The notes below the pieces were generated by a model. It ran no database searches, was not told where the DNA came from, and saw nothing but the letters and a program-made list of their open reading frames with translations. Source: Dichotomocladium elegans (taxonomy: Eukaryota > Mucoromycota > Mucoromycetes > Mucorales > Lichtheimiaceae). Taken from it: a stretch of DNA of 64,000 bases. The stretch is from NCBI GenBank assembly GCA_025716815.1, contig JAIXMN010000008.1:1116001-1180000 (forward strand). Reading direction: 5' to 3'. Every line of letters begins with the position of its first letter. Position 1 is the first letter of the stretch. Position numbers and translations under genes: made by a program. Positions 46,678 to 58,077 of the stretch are shown here, in pieces.

Positions 46678-48200
46678 ATGCTACTCTCAGTCGTCATGCT
46701 GCTTTGTGCAGTAGGCGCATTCTTTGCAGCGCTCTACAAGATGCGGACCGCTCTTCCTACCCGATTAGGCACGACAAATGCTCTGACAACATGGAGTCAG
46801 CGGTTCAATCGTCTTGCGAATGCGCTCCCTTTTGTTTCGACTTATCTTCGTGTATATGTTATTGGCGTCACTGATACCATCAGTACACTGTTCTGGCGAC
46901 GCGGTCTTTCTGGCCAGGTGCTCTATGACCGTGCGATCGAACGACTCATTCAATCCTACGCGCAGAGCGGCCAGACAGCGCTCGTCACAGGTAGCGTCAA
47001 TTTTTTCCATGTGATTCTTATTGTGCTTATATGTACAAAGGTGGCGATTCTGGCATTGGATTTGAGATTACCCGAGGGCTGCTGCAGGCCGGGTTCACGG
47101 TCATCATTGGTGAGAATGTATATGCTTTACGGACACACGCTCTTCCCCCAGTCTTATCCTGACCCAGTCCGTTTCATATAAAAGCATCGCGAACACCGGA
47201 ATTGGCCGAGAGGGCCAAAGAAAAACTAGGGAAAGATAGCGACAGGCTCAAATACATGACAGTTGATCTTGCATCATTCAAAAGCGTCCAAGGTTTTGTC
47301 GCACAAGTCAAGAAAGCTTTACCGAAAGGCGGGATTGACGTATTAATTAGTGGGTGGATATATCGAAAGACAGGAAGAAGGAGAGTTTTGGCGCTGATGG
47401 CGAAGGAAATCCATTAGATAATGCCGGCGTCATGAATGTCCCGTATCGCAAGACCGAGGATGGGCTCGAAAGTCAATTTCAGATAGTAAGTTTAAAGACG
47501 CAGGTTTGCTGCCCCGCCATGCTTAGCACACAATCCACTGTCAGAACTGTATCTCGCCCTTGTTCCTCACGTTGATGCTTTTGCCGTGGATCAACAATAA
47601 GCGTGGGCGTATCTTGTTTGCGTCGAGCTCGACCCTGTTTGCAACATCCACAGTCGACCTTTCGATGGCCCGCACAACCTACAGGCTAGATGGCCTGACG
47701 CACTACGCCCACAGCAAGCGATGCATAGCCCTCTTGACGCGGTGTCTACAAAGCCAGCTCGATACGTATCATATCAATGTCAAGGCTTTCTGTAAGTCTC
47801 ATGAAGCGCTTGATTTTCAAGCCCACAAGCCCATGTCACTCACTCGCCCCCCTCGCTTGTGCTTTCTTTCCAAGGCTATCACCCAGGTGCGGTGCGCACC
47901 AATCTATTTGCTCACACAACTTTGTTCACGCTTCCTCTACTTGGTCCATTATTCGACTTTATCATGCTCACGCCGAAAGAAGGCAGTCTTACGCCTCTTT
48001 ATCTGGCCCTCGGACCCGCTAAAGACCTCGTCAAGTATGCTGGCCAATACTGGTCAGATACGGTCCCGGTGCCTATTCCGCACACGACCCCATGCTTGGC
48101 TCCGGATGATACCCATCGCATGCTCTGGACATGCGCACTCCAGCTCTGTGACCTGACTGAGACAGATGCCACCACTATCATTAGCACCTGTGACGAATAG
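46678..48200 (+). CDS. Short-chain dehydrogenase/reductase, membrane-anchored
   Basis: Exons 46678-46990, 47041-47109, 47185-47349, 47418-47485, 47545-47791 and 47875-48200 give 395 residues. An N-terminal hydrophobic segment (LLSVVMLLCAVGAFFAALY) and a spacer of about 80 residues precede the SDR domain. The cofactor motif is TGGDSGIG (TGxxxGxG, about residue 105), followed by ASRTPELAERA, DLASFKS, NNAGVM, the serine region LFASSSTLFA and the active-site YAHSK, then YHPGAVRTNLF. Retinol-dehydrogenase-like and related fungal SDRs have this layout, but the substrate cannot be inferred. The usual NHLGHF motif reads NCISPLFLT. All junctions keep phase. Confidence 0.9.
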
Positions 48201-48469
48201 TTTCTGCATTCTTCCATCAACCACAATAGCTCTGTCTAATTCCCAGGATACTTCCTCCTCCAATTATGTAACAATCCCATCCTATTCTATGTACGCAAGC
48301 GTCTCTCAAAAGGAATGCCGCTATTGCCGTCCTAAGACGAACAGAGCGTCCCATGAAGTTTGCATGGAGCTGCAGATCAAAACTTAAAAGGGCCAACGGT
48401 GCAACAAATGTCAAGCCTCAATATGTGAAGGAGGTTCCTTGTCAAAGAGGAATACGTACGTACTATTTG
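48201..48469. other. Convergent intergenic region
   Basis: It holds the 3' ends of the SDR and RFT1 genes. No gene was seen. Confidence 0.4.
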
Positions 48470-50385
48470 TTATTCTTTCTTTTGAGTCTTGCCAAGGCGG
48501 CGCACGTCTCGAATCCATGTCTTTTCTTTCCAGATCCTGGATCAAAGTATAAATTAGGTAAATCGCTCATACTAGCCAGAGTGAATTTGGTGGCAAGAGG
48601 GCGGGTACAATACTTACGTGATACCAGCGACGAAAAGGAAGCACACTCCACCAATGGCGATGTGGATTGCCTTCTGTCTCAGCGTTTGCCAACCCACCTT
48701 TTCCTCCGACCAGCGTGTGATCACCCACGAAATGACAAATGAACCGACGGTGATGACGTTCGGAAACCAGTTCCGGACGCGCAACTGCCCGCTGAGATGT
48801 TGACTTTGCTGCTGAAAATACCGGGTAATGTACCCCCAGCTATATGCAATGCGTACCGACAGATTTACCATATTGGCGAGCACGAGTCCGATAGCACCAA
48901 GCTCCAACACACTCATAAATCCATAACCTGCGATGATAAAACAAGCCGAGAAACCAATCATATAGTAACTCAGCTTGTTCAGATCGTCCTTGGTTGCAAC
49001 CGCCTGAACAAAAGCTTCGGTGATCCCATTCACGCCCATCACAGGGACATATGCGCAATACATCGCAAGGACCGCAGGCGCATTGCGGTTTACCGACCAT
49101 TCTCTGCCAACCAGGAGGTCGATCAAGGTAGCCGTGTAGTTGGTTGCAAAACATATGAAAAGCAGCCCAAGCATGACATGGCTCCGGAGTGTCATGAGCA
49201 GGACATCCGACGCAGTCTGCAGGTCTGACATCGACTTCCTCTTCTGGTTACCACCCAACAGTTTCGAGAAAAACGTTCGGCTGGCTTCCTCGAGAGGCTG
49301 GAACAGTATACGAACAACCAAGGAGCCTATTGCAACATCGCACGCATGTCCGTTGAGTGACAACTACAGGCTCCTTTTGTTCTTTTCGTACCGTAATTCA
49401 CGACAAAGGCGTATATGCCTTGGTCATTGTCCGAGCAAAGAGCAGAGATAAGCATCTTGTCGCCCTCTGTCAAAACATGCTTGAGAAGCGATTGCTTTGT
49501 AAGCGTCCACGCCAAGTTGCCCATCGCCTTATCAAAGTAGTACTTTCTGCAAACCATTAATTATGCGGTCAAACCTCATCCTCACCTTTTTTGTAGGATC
49601 ATTTACCTCCCATCGGGTAGCTTCAGCTGCTGAGGAACCAGATTCCTTGCCTGTATTTCTTTTCGCAGTACCTTCTTGCAAAAGAATCCAACATATCCAA
49701 CCATCATGGTCAATCCAAACGCCAGCTGAGCAACCGCAAACGCAAGCACACCATACGCATTATGAGATGAAGATCCGGCGGACACGCCCGCGAGTGTCAG
49801 CCCAAATGTGACAAAACAGCGGATCAGCACGGCCACACCCTCCACTGATACGCGCAATGAGAAGTAAAGACGGTTCATGGCGAGAACGAAGAGCGGCTCG
49901 ATGAGCAGTTCGGCAAATGCACCCGCCCCAAACATGAGGACCGAGACGCGATAGTACGGATATTTGGTTGCTGTTGATTCGTCAATCATTGAAATATAAT
50001 ATCCACAAGCGCAGATCGTTGTCAAGAGGCCGATCCCCGTTGGAATATAGGCAAGATTCGTTACTTTTTGTTCGGCCATGTCCCGGCGCTCGGTCTTTTC
50101 CTCCTCGCTGCTACGCAGCAATGCACAGCGAAAGCCTTCGCGGGAAATGAAGAGGATCGTCGATAGCAGCAGTTCGAGTTTCACAGACGCGATGCCGAGC
50201 GTCTCTGCAGACGTGTAGCGCAAGACGATCTGATGCAAGCCGAATGTCAGCATGCGCGAGGCAAACTGGAGCAGCACGAGGTAATACGCGCCCTTGGCGG
50301 TGGAGGCGAGTAGATTGCCTTTTGCTTGATCTTGCTCCTTAGTTGAAACACCATCGATGTCGTCTTTGGATGCTTTCCCCGCCAT
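48470..50385 (-). CDS. RFT1: RFT1, ER membrane protein of dolichol-linked oligosaccharide assembly
   Basis: RFT1 is a multispanning ER protein needed for the lumenal supply of Man5GlcNAc2-PP-dolichol in N-glycosylation; whether it is the flippase itself is debated. Exons 50385-49607, 49546-49392, 49326-48618 and 48536-48470 give 569 residues, the usual length. Landmarks are QFASRMLTFGLHQIVLRY, SVKLELLLSTILFISREGFR, then EPLFVLAMNRLYFSLR, LLKHVLTEGDKMLISALCS, QGIYAFVVNYGSLVVRILFQ and VMGVNGITEAFVQAVA. The last exon is my choice because it gives the basic end IWKEKTWIRDVRRLGKTQ, as in homologues. Without that splice the frame stops at once (GTAAGT reads TAA in frame), and a second acceptor at 48571 would give a different tail. 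Confidence 0.92.
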
Positions 50386-50840
50386 ATCTCTGTGTCTTTA
50401 TGAAAAAGGGGAAGGAGCAAAGACTGGGAGAAGAAACAGAATAGCACTCCGCGCACTACTACCAGCATGATGGAGCTAAAAAATCCCTGCCAATGCAGCA
50501 GCAAAAGAGGCATCGGGTGCAGCTCTTGCGGTGCTACGTTGATTAGGCCCCACTGCCTCTGTGAGAAGAGAGTCGTTCCACTAGCTACGGCGTCCTATTT
50601 CATCCATCCGGGAAGGAGCTCCTCTATGGATTTGACACAGAGCGTCAAGGCTTTTGATATTATCCTTAGTTACACACGTGGTCAGGTTGCGGCCTCTGTT
50701 CCAAAAGCAATAAACCAACTTCAACGCTTCTGATTGGGCGGTGCGTATTCCAGCGAAAAATGCGTTAAAAGTCTGCCTCCAAAAATTCTCTCCTCTTCTT
50801 TGCCTGATTCCCCTCCCCCGCCCAAACCCATACTGACTTA
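50386..50840. promoter_or_regulatory. Bidirectional promoter, RFT1 and NUP58
   Basis: Only 455 bases separate the two divergent ATGs, so both promoters must share this stretch. Pyrimidine-rich tracts precede the NUP58 ATG. No specific motif can be named with confidence. Confidence 0.45.
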
Positions 50841-53800
50841 ATGAGGTACCATCGCTCTTGCATCCTTTGTTCACTGCGTTTACGCGAAAGACTTGAACAT
50901 CTGAGCATTCTACTTACTCTATATAATTGTTTAGTACTCCCAATCAGAATCCAAATCCAAATATTGCCAATCGCAAGATTCTTACACCCCGTCGACGACT
51001 GCTCAATCGAGCGGCGTCTGACACGAGCAGCAATCCGATGCAGAACTTTAATTTCATCCCCCAAACCAATATACAGACACCCGGATTTGGACAACCTGGT
51101 CAGAGTCAGTCTCAGAATGTTTTCAACATGTCTGGATCTTCCGGAAGCGGCCCGGCAAATCAGTTTAATACCAAAAGCGCGACCTCGCAGCCTTCGTTTG
51201 GGTTTGGAGCTTCGCAAGGTCAAAATAGTACTTCTGGTTCGGGCGCATTTCAGTTCGGAGGACCATCGACCCAGCAGACACCCGCATTCACATTCGGAAG
51301 CAGCAACACGTCCTCGACAACACCTAGCAACCAGCCGACATTTAGCTTTGGTTCGCAAAACTCCTCGTCTTCCACCGGAAGCGCTCCAGCAGCACCACAG
51401 CCATTTTCGTTCGGTGCACCAGCCGATGGCACTAGAGCACAGGCAGCTTCACCCTTTGGCGGGCTTAGCGCGTCTGGCCCTGCTCCAGTCACACCACAGT
51501 CCCCATCCACAATAGGTTTTAATTTTGGTGCACCTGCTCAATCATCTCCTGTCACGCCTTCGTTCTCATTCGGCCAGCAAAGTGCAGCTGCAGCTGCAGC
51601 TGCTCCTGCTCCTGCTCCTGCTCCCGCCACTGGCTTTACCTTTAACCCGCCCGCATCAGCAGCTCCACAGGCATCATCAACGGGCCTTAGCGCCACCCAA
51701 TCAACATCGCCTGCTCAACAGACTGGCTTCACCTTTGGCGCTCCTGCTGCCGTCTCGGCCCCTCCACCCACTTCTTCGGCGGGCAGCTTTACTTTTGGAT
51801 CCGCTGCACCATCTTCTGTAAAGCCTACGTTTGGATTTCCTACTCCGGCATCCGTAACGGCAACAGGGTCTGCAGAAGGTAAGAATGGCGAGTCGCCCAT
51901 GGTCACAGAAACTGAGACGAATGGAGACACATCTGCAATGGCAGATGGTACACCCAAAGGTGAGGCAGACCGAGAACGCGCCTGGTTAAAAAGATATTGA
52001 CAATGTGTGGAAACAGAATCTGCCGACGCGCAGCAAAATGTGACCAAGATCCCATCATTCTTCGGTACGGGTGTGGCCACAAAAAGCGATGCTAAAGGTG
52101 AGAGTAACTTGCTTGTTATTAGGATGAGACTGCTCATACTATATGTACCAATAGACACAACTGATGCGGCCTCGAATAAAGGTGACAGCACCAAGCAACT
52201 GACTTTCTCTTTCGGTGCACCTACTGCTACGCCTGCCATCACGTTTGGAGAGTCGCAAACTAGCTCGAATAAGGAAGCTGATAAGCCTAAACAACCTACG
52301 TTTACTTTTGGAGCCACTCAAGCTACATCAGGCAAAGAGGACGACAAATCAAAGCAACCGACCATCTCCTTCGGTACCCCGCAAGCTGATTTGAGTAAGG
52401 AAAGCGACAAGCCCGAGAAACCCGCCTTCTCGTTTGGCGCTCCTCAGACCAGTTCTACCGGAGAAGGTGATAAATCGAAACCACCCACGTTCAGTTTTGG
52501 TGGTCAAACAACATCAGACAAAAAGACCGAGAGCCCTAAACCATCCGGTTTTACTTTCGGTAGGCTGTAAACCATTCTAAACGGAAGAGACAATCTGCTC
52601 AAACAACGTCTTTCCTTTGCAGGTACCACCACTCCAACTACCGCAGAAAAACAGGATGACAAGCCCAAGCAACCGACTTTCTCGTTTGGCGCATCTACCA
52701 CATCCACAAGCAGCGAAAAACCATCGCCTTCTATTACTTTTAATAAACCTCCATCGAGCGAAGAGAGTGGACAGCAATCAAAATCTGTGATATCCCTTGA
52801 TTCATCGGCAACCAGCAAGGGCGAGCAACCATCCAAGCCCCTGTTCTCGTTCAGCGCGTCTGCTACTACTACAGAAAGTGAGAAACAAGAAGGGCCAAAG
52901 ACATCTACGGCGCAAGTGCAAACAACCCCCTCAAAAGAAGGCGAAAAGAGTAAAGGTCAGCGACTGAATTTCCTATCGTACTGAATGAACTGAATGGATA
53001 TGAATCCTTTAGATTCTATGCCATCGTTTGGATTCTCTGTTCCATCAGCATCGCCGGTCCAGAGCGAAGGTAAATAGATACGCCAAGATGACACGATGTT
53101 GAAATGCTTACATTTCTTGTTCTGAAGATGGTGGCGCTTCTACGACGTCAACAAGTAACAAGCGGAAAAATATGGAGTCAGCTGCATCCCCCGAGCCTCG
53201 AAGCAAGCTACTCCACGGAAAATCGCCCCTATCTCAATCTTGGCATGCTGAGGATAATGACACAAATACGACAGAAAAAGCCACGAAAAAGAGAAGTACT
53301 TCCACAACAGAAGAGGAGACACCGGCTGCTAAGGCTGCGAGCAGCACCGAGGAGCCGAAAAAAAAGAAAACGTCAGGTGAAGACAAAGAAACTAAGGTGG
53401 TCAATCCGTTTGCAGCACTGGATTCTACTCCCATTGAAGTATCAAGCCTGCAAACCATAACAGCGCCCTCAAAGTCGCGATCGACGTCGGCCGACGTATT
53501 GTATGTATGGCATAATCCTCGTCTTTTGTCTGTTTACTGACCTGAACACAATATAGCGGAAAGCCCGCAGCAGTCGAGACGGAGCAGACGATGGTTAACT
53601 CATCAATCACGGGGCCAGAGACGATCGCAAAGCGTACAAGATATACCGAGTTACCGTTGGAAGCGCAAGCCGAAATCGACAACCTCTGGCAGCTGATCAG
53701 CCAACAAACGTCCACTTGCCGGACAATTCAGGCCAAGCAACTTGCATCCAACGGGGAGATGATCGAGGACATATCGCGTTATACAAAGAGGATGGCCTTG

Positions 53801-54257
53801 GTTGGTTACACGTTTTATCTGTAACGTACCCATTTACTAAAGGAGCAAAATTTAGGATGTCCGGCTCACCAAAGAGCAACACCAGTCAACTCTGAAGAAT
53901 GTGATCCGACTGAGAGACAACGTCGAGCATGAACTAACAAACGCACTGGTGGTGAAAGTGTATCACGAGACAGACGATTCCAGAAAATGGATGACGGGCC
54001 AGACGGCGACACGACAGTATTTTGTTGATCTGATCAATGGAATGCAGGCTCGCTGTATTAAATACCGAGACGCAATCAAAGAGATCGAAGACCACATGAA
54101 ACATATCGATAAGGACTATGCCAACTTGACGCCAGGATGCATCCCAAGGATTTTAAGGGAACAGCACCAAGTGCTTCTTTCTTTGGCGGCGAAGGTGTCT
54201 AACTTGCATGATGAGACTCAAAAGCTGGTCAATAACAGCAAGGGCGGCAATGTTTAG
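50841..54257 (+). CDS. NUP58: FG nucleoporin NUP58/NUP49
   Basis: This is a central-channel nucleoporin whose FG repeats bind transport receptors and whose coiled coil pairs with Nup62 and Nup54. Nine exons (50841-50845, 50935-51959, 52017-52097, 52155-52559, 52623-52955, 53013-53069, 53128-53500, 53557-53800, 53856-54257) give 974 residues. The first coding exon is only ATGAG. Residues about 30-640 carry many FSFG, FTFG, FGFG and GFG units separated by Ser, Thr, Pro and Gln, with KPKQPTF-type repeats in the second half. A basic, acidic-mixed linker follows. Residues about 775-965 are helical: YTELPLEAQAEIDNLWQLIS, TRQYFVDLINGMQARC, KYRDAIKEIEDHMKHI, and REQHQVLLSLAAKVSNLHDE, the NUP58 hallmark. 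The intron 8 donor is GTTGGT. Nup62 is less likely because of the C-terminal match. Confidence 0.88.
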
Positions 54258-56239
54258 ATGTAAAAGAATAAAGTACGTCCAAGCCGGCGTCCTGCCCCCA
54301 CCCTACCAACGTTAGGTGTTGAGAGTGGGGAAAATGAATCATTCACTCAATCAGGTCTTTCGAAAAAGAAACGTACCAAAAAGGAGGCCTTCGACCCTCT
54401 TCACATTTTATGCGTCCTCACCCCATCTACGTATTGACGCTACGTATTGAAGTTCGGTTTCAGCGGGGGGTTGGGAGTATCTCGGTCTGGTCTTTTGATT
54501 GACGGGATTCGGGAATCATCTGCAATTTCTGATTTATATCGGATGTCTCATTCCAAGAGAGGAAAATTATGACGCATAGATAATTATCAGCTCCCCCCCC
54601 CTTACCCGAAGGTAGCTAGGTGTACCATCGCGGTGACAATGGCTGAAGAGGCAGGAAAGGAAGGATCCGAGCTGTTGAGCATCGACGGAGGATGCGATGG
54701 CAGAGCGGTTAGAGGAAGAAACGAGGAGAGAGACGACGACGACGCCGGACCAACGACATCACCAGCCGCAAAAACAATGATGAACAACAGCACCTCGACG
54801 AAGCCCTGGTGGGAGATCTGCGGCGGGTACAGCCAAACCACGGTCCCCCACCCTGAGCTCCATATCCTCTCCTCTCAAGGCACAAGAGAGGAGGAGGAGG
54901 ATGGATGGATTTGGTAAAAGAACACTCAGTTGCCCAAGTTCCCCAACCCACCCCCCGTTATTTATGATAAAAATCGATCACGTGCAGACACATTTGAAGA
55001 GTGTGCTCCCAATCTACATTAACAGCACGGATGACACTTTGGTGTTACAAGACTGCAATGCTTTAACCGAATACCAGGTATTGACATGTAAGGCAATAGC
55101 GCTTTGTAACAGTCTGACCAACGTCTACCATGTAACCTTGATAAACCAAGCATCACCCCACTAGGATCACTAAGAGGTTCAAGGGCGTTACCAAGCTTAC
55201 TTACAAATTATAAACCAACTTATCGATCAGAAACCATACACATATCCTTAACCATTCAAGCGAGTATAAACATTCCATTAGTTAGCAATACAACAAGGAT
55301 CAGCTCCCGTGTTACGAAGTTCTCATTCTTTATCAAGTATAACTTTATTTTACAATATATACAATACTTTAAGGCTCAATATCGAAAAGGCCATGATGTG
55401 ATCAATAATTGCTGTCTCTTTCTGCTATCGATTTTGCCCTTCTCTTGCCTTACAATTTGCTTTTCGATAGTGATGAGGAACACTCTTTCGTCGACCGTCA
55501 GGCCCTGCAACCACGCTCCTTTGCGTTTTTAATACATATGCTTTTCCATTGTTCACACCTTTAGCTGGTACCATGTTTGGAGATATCAGAGTGACAGGAT
55601 TTGCAAATCAATGTTCGCGTACACTACTTACTTCTGCTGTGTACCTGGAGAGGCGCATCACAGCTGCTGTCTGTTACGACGGTTGGCTAAACATTGGTGA
55701 GAATGAGAAACGAAAGCTTGGAAATCGCTCAACTTTAAAGCTATTAGATGCTTCATGGATTCGGTCATCTGTGTGTCTCGCCTTCCAGGAACCCTTTTTT
55801 GGGGTTTTATTGTGCTCTCCACAACCAATCAGACCTGGACTGTTCAATAGGATCGAGTTGAGGCGAGTATGTAGGATGGAAGATAAGCGTATCGATATAC
55901 TCGAAACTCGATATGACCAGTATTTGGAGACTATCCTCAGCCTTATGAATACATGGATGGATTATCTATTACCAACGAATGGCTTTTCATCTGTTCGTAC
56001 TGATCCATTTTCATCCGTGGTAGCCTTTAGAAAGCGGAGGTAGTGTTCAGTTACAGTTTCTTTGCTTGCAAACGCGGATATCACTCCTACAGATTATAGT
56101 TGTTTTCTGATCTTGTTTTTTAGCACCTTTAACCCTATTGTAGTACTCCGTTTCTTGATCCCTGCCATGCTGCAGTTTAAGCTAATATGGAGTTCAGGCT
56201 CATCAAGCAAACATACAGTTCTTTTTTTTTTTTTTCCTC
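54258..56239. other. Gene-poor stretch with one unexplained 157-codon frame
   Basis: At 54602-54950 both strands are open over a GAC/GTC-rich stretch, with no family resemblance. A plus-strand frame from ATG 55573 to 56043 (157 codons, starting MFGDIRVTGFANQC and ending AFRKRR) has no stops but no recognised domain either. It lies next to transposon copy B and may be part of it or of another element. Confidence 0.35.
55573..56043 (+). CDS. Unrecognised 157-residue reading frame, doubtful
   Basis: The frame starts MFGDIRVTGFANQCSRTLL and contains AAVCYDGWLNIGENEKRKLG and RRVCRMEDKRIDILETRYDQ. The second half has helical, charged content that looks more coding-like than random sequence of this base composition. 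There is no intron pattern, signal peptide or known motif. It could be a lineage-specific gene, the remains of a transposon protein, or chance. An in-frame ATG 24 bases upstream, at 55549, is also possible. Confidence 0.25.
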   Translation: MFGDIRVTGFANQCSRTLLTSAVYLERRITAAVCYDGWLNIGENEKRKLGNRSTLKLLDASWIRSSVCLAFQEPFFGVLLCSPQPIRPGLFNRIELRRVCRMEDKRIDILETRYDQYLETILSLMNTWMDYLLPTNGFSSVRTDPFSSVVAFRKRR

Positions 56240-56860
56240 CTAAAGTTAATGTCAGTCATGTCCCAATCAAGGCACTCTTGGATCTTTGTTTTACTACATA
56301 TTCTCATTCACATGCTGAAATCCAGCTTTCTTTGCATTCATTTTTGGTATGTAAATCGCTCGAGTGCCGTTCAGCATACTTTCAAGACCCTCAAAGCTGT
56401 GAAGCAATTGCTCCATCCATTTGCTCTAGGACAATCGATGTGGATTCTCAACACCGCATTCTAGAATAACGTCTTTATTGCTCTTTAAGAATATGCGAAT
56501 GACGTCTCTGCCTCTACATTTTTTAAAGATACAATCAGGGTGCCTTTTGTTACATGATGTGATATCCACCGCTATGTTGAATGAAACGAACAAGGATGGA
56601 TTTCTATGTAGCTGTTTTGCAGCAGCAGCAGCAGTAGCTTGGAACTCAATGCCTTCTCAAGCATTTGTTTAAAAGCATGACCCTCATCGTTGTTCAGTGA
56701 AGCCGCGCTTCAGGTTCTGCTTCTTTCATCGGCCAGGGGTGCGCCTGTAAGATACTATGCTCCGGAGTTATTGAGTGTGTTAAAGAACAACCGGATGGAA
56801 GAAGAACACATTTCCTCATCAACGACATGGCCTTGTCCATCTTTGTAAAAACAGATGGGT
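56240..56860 (-). mobile_element. Decayed Tc1/IS630-type transposase gene, copy B
   Basis: Reading leftward, pieces matching copies A and C are visible: YKDGQGHVVDEEMCS near 56845-56800, AAAAAKQL near 56630, CIFKKCRGR near 56530, then DVILECGVENPH and WMEQLLHSFEGLESM at 56480-56380. An internal deletion joins GH directly to VVDE compared with copy C. Stops and frameshifts interrupt the frame, so the gene is dead. Homology to copy A continues to the right at least as far as the shared TGTGATCCTGCGAC stretch at 56960-56975. Confidence 0.7.
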
Positions 56861-58077
56861 AATAAAAAAAAAAAAAGAGCCCATGCGAACATTGGCTTTG
56901 TCATCATGCATAAAAGATTTCTTGGGGAGGAGGGTGGCAAAACCCGACATTTTTTTTTTGTGATCCTGCGACGTCCTGAATTGCAAAGGGCACGACTTTG
57001 TGTTGGGAAATCAAAAGTTAGCATACCCTCGTATACATACCTATGGACTCCATCAAGTCGCATGGATTCAGCGCGCATTGGGCGTCGGGTGGGAGAGATG
57101 ATGGTCGAGGGCTTATAGGTAATCTTAAAAAGTAATTGTTTATATGCTTCAATGACCATCTTCCTTTGTTGAGCAACTAGCATTCATTTCAGCTTGTGAC
57201 CTGTACTACCTAGAATCGAGAGATGCATCGTGCCAACTCTCGTCATCCCCCGGGGAGGGAGGGGCTGGTGAGGAGTATTTCGATTCTGCTGCCCGATGCG
57301 GTTAAAAAATTGCGGGGTTGGGGGTGTGGGGGGGGGGTAACGTTGCGTGATCGTGTTAGTTAGATGTACACCGATAGTTAATGAGGAGAGCGAGGCTCCC
57401 ATCCTGGTTGTACGTACTAGATGTTACGAAGCCTTTACCCATCTTGCATAAAGCGGAGTTATGCTTGTCGACGCTTGGGACACACGGGTTGCTCCATTAG
57501 ATGGCAATGCAATAGTAGCAAGATCATGCAGACGCAAGGAGGATATTGTTGGGATCGAGGTTACCCTAATTGTACAAGTCAATGGCTATTATCAATCGAA
57601 TGATTTCTCCACCCACTTGAAAAAAATTATTTCGGGTTGTAACCCGGCGGGTTGGGGGGGCTGGCAATATTTAGAGCAGTTCTGATGGGTCATTTCTATT
57701 TAAAAAAAAAATCAAGTCGGTTCTTCCTTCACTGTTTCTATGTATATAATTTTGTGCTTCAACGGGCATTTCCTTCCACCCACCTATGGGTAGCTTTTCC
57801 GCTAGGGTATCACCATCGTTTGCTCTTTCATTTCACTTGGCGAAAAAAAAAAATAGAGAAATGGAGAGTTACACAGAACCGGCTTGGTTGTTTCGCGTCG
57901 AATCATCAGACGACATTTTGAGGGCGCGACGCAGTACGACGATTAAAAATAGGTTCAGATAGAAATTGTCAGGCCATTCCGCCAGTGCCACATATAAAAG
58001 CTTTCCATATCGTCTTGGTTCTCTGGCGTGCGCTCTTTTTTACTTTCTCGACAACAACAACAACAAATATATAAACG
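56861..58077. other. Transposon flank and SGNH-gene promoter side
   Basis: The left part is the flank of copy B. A G-rich tract on the plus strand at 57240-57340 (with a G run of about nine) and a GGCGGGTTGGGGGGG tract near 57645 are conspicuous. The last 60 bases before 58078 are CT-rich with CAA repeats just before the ATG. No further gene was seen. Confidence 0.35.

Noticed and set aside
52155..52955. Tandem repeats that could be a minisatellite
   Set aside because: The repetition follows the FSFG-type protein repeats of the nucleoporin and is explained by coding sequence.
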